The position numbers were made by a program, and so were the translations under genes. A DNA stretch of 64,000 bases from NCBI GenBank assembly GCA_963070105.1, contig OY718805.1:8900152-8964151 (forward strand), in the 5' to 3' direction. This DNA comes from Litomosoides sigmodontis. Its lineage: Eukaryota > Nematoda > Chromadorea > Rhabditida > Onchocercidae. The notes below the pieces were generated by a model. That model saw only the letters and a program-made list of their open reading frames with translations, ran no database searches and had not been told where the DNA came from. Of the stretch, positions 59,688 through 64,000 are shown one piece after another (position 1 is the stretch's first letter; every line of letters starts with the position of its first letter).

Positions 59688-61695
59688 TTACAATTGCCCA
59701 CAATCCGCAATTACCACATCTTTTGACGTCTTACCGCTTTGTGAACCCTGCAATATAACATCCTTCAAAATCCCTGATACTATTTCTGACCTTTAATGCC
59801 TTCCTTCAAATATTGTAAGACACTGCAAGAAAGTGTGGCACTGATAATTCAAGAGGCCACTACTACATAACTTCATCTCCGTATATTTGCCCCATAAAAT
59901 ACACAACTAATTTACCAATGCTTCAATCTTCTGCACGACATCCATTCCTTCTGCAACTCGGCCAAACACAACATGCTTACCATCCAACCAATCCGTTTTC
60001 ACAGTGCACAAGAAAAACTGAGATCCATTCGTGTTTGGACCGGCATTTGCCTAAATTCAATGAAATCCCTTCATTCACTAAAACTCCTCTAAATAATGGA
60101 GAGAAACCCTACAAACAACTAGTTAGAAACTTCATTGCTTCTCCTCATATGGAAAATCAAGGCACTCCACGGTGATTAGGAACTTCGATAAAAGCGAACT
60201 CAGCAGTTTATATGTCTAGCGAAATTTGGAACAATTTTTTCATTGCATTTCAATACCACAGCCAAATCATCACTGCTCGCTTCATTCAAACCCGAATTGC
60301 ATCCCACGGACTGGAACTCTAATTACAATTGTGTTTCACACAATTCTAACACTGAGCTATCAAACGCCGTCTTTTTTTGCACGCGTAACCATATTGTTAA
60401 TGAATCCCGCGTATGCTAGCATTTTTCACTGTACTGTTCTACTTCTTCAGAATTTTTCTTCTTTAGCTAAAAATCAATTTACCACTCCTATGAACTTCAT
60501 AAATTGTTGCAGACAAGAAATGAAATCAAAAGTATAAAGTAAAAATATGAACTAATCTGCAATACTGAAGCAACTCTTATTCAACGAACCACAAAACACT
60601 TCATTCATGCCAGAATGTCATACTATCAACCGACGTTGTTACTGTCACACACGCTTACCATGGACAGTACACCAGGTCCACTGTGCTTCTCCTTGAAATT
60701 TTCATCCTCAAACTTTTCACCATAAATAGATTCACCTCCGGTTCCATTTCCACGCGTGAAATCACCACCCTAAAGAGTAAGAAGTTCATGCCAACTTTTG
60801 AATGTTGAAATACTCAATCCACAAATCAGTTGAATCAATTTGTACAAAGCCTTGTTTAGCTTAATCTTATTTAGCATTTTATACCAGTGTGGCAAAATTT
60901 CAACCGAAACTTTAAATTTCTTGTTTTCCAGCAAAAAATTTCAATGATGATGCAGGCTGATCGCGATGATAAATCAGGAAAAAAAATATCGCAAACCTGG
61001 CACATGAAATTTGGGATGACTCGATGGAATGTTGAGCCTTTATAATGTAATGGTTTCCCCGACTTACCAATACCCATCTCACCTGTGCATAATGCACGGA
61101 AATTTTCTGCTGTTTTCGGCACTACGTCATTGAACAACTGAAAAAAAAATCTAATATAATTTCAGATTACCTACAACTATCGTTTTCATTACCATAACCA
61201 TAGCTATTACGAATATCGCTATTTCTACTCTACTAGTATTGCCATTTATTAAAACTACACTAACATAAAGATGAAAATGAATCAAAACCCGTGAAACTAA
61301 CTACCGCCGCTGCTGCTGCCCTCACTTCTATTTCATGGAGTACAGCCTTCTCACTCATTATAAACATGTTTAATATTTAAATATCATATTACATAAAGCA
61401 TTATATCTCGATTCGACACAATATATTAGTTCATTTTGTTCACGCTAAAACGCATACATCCATTCCAAATAAAAATCGTTTTCTGGAAAACATTTTCTTA
61501 ATGACACTTAGAGTTTGCTTAATGTCTGAATGTCATTAGCCAAAATTCCACCACCTGCACTATCTATTAACGTTGTCAAATTAACAATGTCAATTCAGCA
61601 AATACGAAAGAAAAGCAAAAACTGACCTCCATAACGATACGTCCAGATGGTCGTCCGCCAATACTAATATCGAAGAAGACACGTGGGCGAGTCAT
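59688..61695 (-). CDS. Cyclophilin A-type peptidyl-prolyl isomerase with divergent loop
   Basis: Cytosolic prolyl cis-trans isomerase, the cyclosporin-binding family. Five exons in transcript order: 61695-61627, 61137-60997, 60769-60659, 60050-59916, 59747-59688; all junctions are phase 0 and give 171 aa (human CypA 165, C. elegans CYP-3 173). The start [14 protein letters not shown] matches the nematode CYP-3/CYP-7 type. The divergent-loop insert GIGKSGKP is at 45-52. Catalytic and ligand residues are present: Arg62, Phe67, Met68 and Gln70 in [11 protein letters not shown], then [27 protein letters not shown] and Trp128 in TDWLDGKH. It ends VVIADCGQL. Several parasitic and free-living nematodes have more than one such gene, so I give no numbered symbol. 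Two residues vary from the common consensus: Ser for Thr in DISI and Cys69 for the usual Ile/Val. Confidence 0.97.
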
Positions 61696-62469
61696 ACTTC
61701 TGAAAAAAAAAAACTTTTTGTCAAAACTTTCTGGTAAAAATTTTATAACGTTAAAATTGCAAAAAATCCGATATCCCAAATCATACAAATAGTTAAGATT
61801 GGGATGTAATAAACTAATTGAATATACAGACACTGTTGTGGTGGAATTGATATATTATCATGATTCCTATTATCCGAATCACTAACAGTTAATCTACGTG
61901 ATTTACGCACAATAAATCTATTGTTTGTTCGAAAAAAAATACCTATGAGTTCACAAAAAAAAACTTCAAAACAAACGATGCAACATCATTGTAATCAATT
62001 GTTTCCAAAAATTTTTCCAACTTAAAACAATTTTAATGTAATAAATAAAAGCTCAATAGTACACCCAGCACAGCATAAATGCTATACAGTAACTACAACG
62101 ATCTTAAAGATGCCTGCACGTAAGAAGAATGAAACATTTGTGTGAAACTCATCTTTCACAATAAGTAATAGACTTAGCTAAACTTCATGAATGAGTGAAA
62201 TTTGAAAATGGAAAAGAAAATGATATCAAAGCACGGACAAAAAAAAAAAGGAAATACTTATGAAAACTGAGAGATGAATGCAATTATAGTAGAAAAATTT
62301 CAAAAGAGGAAAAAAATTTCACTTGAGCACTAGGGAGGTAAGTTTCTCTTTCCAACCCCTTTTACACAGTATGTATAGATAGGTAGAAATACTCGATTTT
62401 GACAAATGAAGGATGGAGAACACACTTATTAATAGAATTGTCAGCTGACGAGCAATTGGAGAAGGGAGA

Positions 62470-62507
<38 letters not shown>

Positions 62508-64000
62508 ACGGAAGCGAAAGAAAAGAAAGGCAAGCATGCTTTTGTCATTTTTTTGTTTCAACCAATAAATTAAGCAAACTATTAAAATTACTCATTTCAA
62601 GTCACGTACGCATCTATTGATTGAACAAATGCGTCAATTATCAGCAGAAACCTTCAACCGACACCTATCCTTAAATGTTCATTTAATTTCATACAAAAAA
62701 TTATTAAATGTTTCAAAATAATTTCGTATCTAACATGCAAATTCTCCTCATTTGCCGAAGAATATCAATGGTTACAATGAAGACAGTTATTGGGACGTGT
62801 AATCCGTGCAAGTCTGTCTACGTTTACGTTAGATACACGAATCACACGTCATAACCTGTAATGTTGTGAGAGACCTGAGGAGCAACACCCAAAAATCGCA
62901 AAAACATACATTCATTCATCTGTCCCCCCCACACATTCCCTCTCTCTAACCAACTGCTCTCCGGCTCAGATGGCACGACTGTGTGTGGGTGTGTGTGCGT
63001 GCGTCAAGTGAGAGGAGAGAGGGAAAGAGTGTGTACAGAGAGTGCTCATCTCATAATGATTATGAGTGTCTTCCCAAACAGAGAGAAAATGGAAAAATGG
63101 GCAGATGAAGAGATAACAGAGAAGACGCCTGAAAGAGTGTATGATTGACGTTGACCAATGCACTCCCGCCCTCTCTACATGACCACACACACACACACAC
63201 ACATGTGTATGTGCAAATGCACGTGAGTGTACGCGAATAGAGGAGAGTTGACGTGCAGGAAAAGAAAGAGCATATACCGTCGCGGTAACATTAAAAAGGG
63301 CAACAATGATCATCTCATCTCAACAATGACCATATGTTGCGGTGTCCGAGAGGTCACTAACAGTAGGGTCCTTTGAGCAAAACTCCCTATGGGTACTCAT
63401 CATGACGTTAGCCGTATGTTCCCCTTCTCCCTCACGGATCCCTTTTTATAACGTACAAAAAAATAGGGAAGTGTTACGGAAGCGTGAAGTGAGAAGTTCG
63501 ACGTTATATTAATTGATAAATAAGTGAATGAAATAAATTATTTGCTAAATATGTGAAGCACACTTATGATTGGAATGAAGTTGAATACGAATTCGCACGA
63601 AATTGCGAATGGGACAATTGCGCCACCAATCCATTCGTCTCAGATCATCCAAACTGCATTATTATCATTTGGATTAGCAAAATTTGATAACTTCTTAGCA
63701 TTCCTTATCAACGAGAAGTAATAAACAAAGGTTTCGCTCTAGCACACTACCATCCTGGGAATGATAATGATCCTGTGAGAAACGGACAAGCTTCCTATCC
63801 TGAAATTTCAATGATTTGAATTAATCAATTCATGAATTAATCCACACAGTCTCGCTAAAAATCCTCTCAACTATGTGCACACCATATTCATACAATTTTA
63901 AATAAATTTGAAGAAAACAAAAGTTGACTCGGCGATTTTCTTTCATCGCTAACTATTTTATCAATTTTTGGACATTCGAAAAATGAACAATCGCAATAGC
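61696..64000. other. Region upstream of the cyclophilin gene
   Basis: Contains a GA tract (about 62471-62502), GT-rich and GA-rich stretches near 62980-63030 and a CA tract (about 63183-63202). Frames across these tracts are artefacts. A 51-codon plus-strand frame at 63566-63721 is noted as a finding. No other exon could be supported. Confidence 0.5.
62471..62502. repeat. GA dinucleotide tract
   Basis: About 15 GA units, followed by a purine-rich stretch. It lies 0.8 kb upstream of the cyclophilin start. Confidence 0.93.

Noticed and set aside
62966..63313. 115-codon minus-strand frame upstream of cyclophilin
   Set aside because: Composed of CA/GT and GA tract translations, with His/Cys/Val repeats only.

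Overview
This window is eukaryotic, AT-rich DNA with short exons, GT-AG introns (one likely GC-AG), TTTCAG-type acceptors and acceptor-like sites just before several start codons, as expected for trans-splicing. Gene content and protein features point to a nematode: a tandem-repeat galectin of the LEC-1 type, a divergent-loop cyclophilin, a SAMP1/TMEM201 homologue, RagA and an insulin-like peptide. A spirurid or filaria-like worm is my best guess. That is an inference; the galectin looks fairly diverged from the filarial galectins I know.

Layout. Bases 1-1182 hold the last five exons of an unrecognised protein with an acidic, Trp-rich tail (+). 2944-5546 is a complete RagA GTPase gene (+, 8 exons, 310 aa). 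6420-9940 is a complete SAMP1/TMEM201 inner nuclear membrane protein (+, 11 exons, 548 aa). 11287-12139 (possibly to about 12.87 kb) is a small Cys/His-rich, metallothionein-like gene (-). About 10 kb without recognised genes follows. An insulin-like peptide gene (+) spans 22858-27464, and its ~4 kb intron is largely a 1.7 kb compound microsatellite. Another 7.5 kb without genes contains CA repeats and a 13-bp minisatellite. A leishmanolysin-like (M8) gene (+, 12 exons, 446 aa) spans 34963-43468. Its introns hold a 69-bp minisatellite and an essentially perfect ~1.45 kb (ATT)n tract.

The right part is on the minus strand: PIGG/GPI7 ethanolamine phosphate transferase (50712 to 43902, 17 exons), a two-domain galectin (54607 to 51950, 8 exons, 277 aa) and a cyclophilin A-type isomerase (61695 to 59688, 5 exons, 171 aa). 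M8 and PIGG converge, 433 bp apart.

The genes do not form an operon-like pathway. RagA belongs to amino-acid/TORC1 signalling and the insulin-like peptide to insulin/DAF-2 signalling, so both are growth regulators, but they lie ~17 kb apart and nothing shows co-regulation. The most unusual points are the M8 protein, which keeps HExxH but has Ile where the third zinc-binding His should be and is C-terminally short; the very large intronic microsatellites; a minisatellite that repeats a splice-donor-like motif; and an insulin gene whose strongest donor does not fit its A-chain exon in phase. All exon models come from reading translations and splice motifs by eye, with family comparison from memory.
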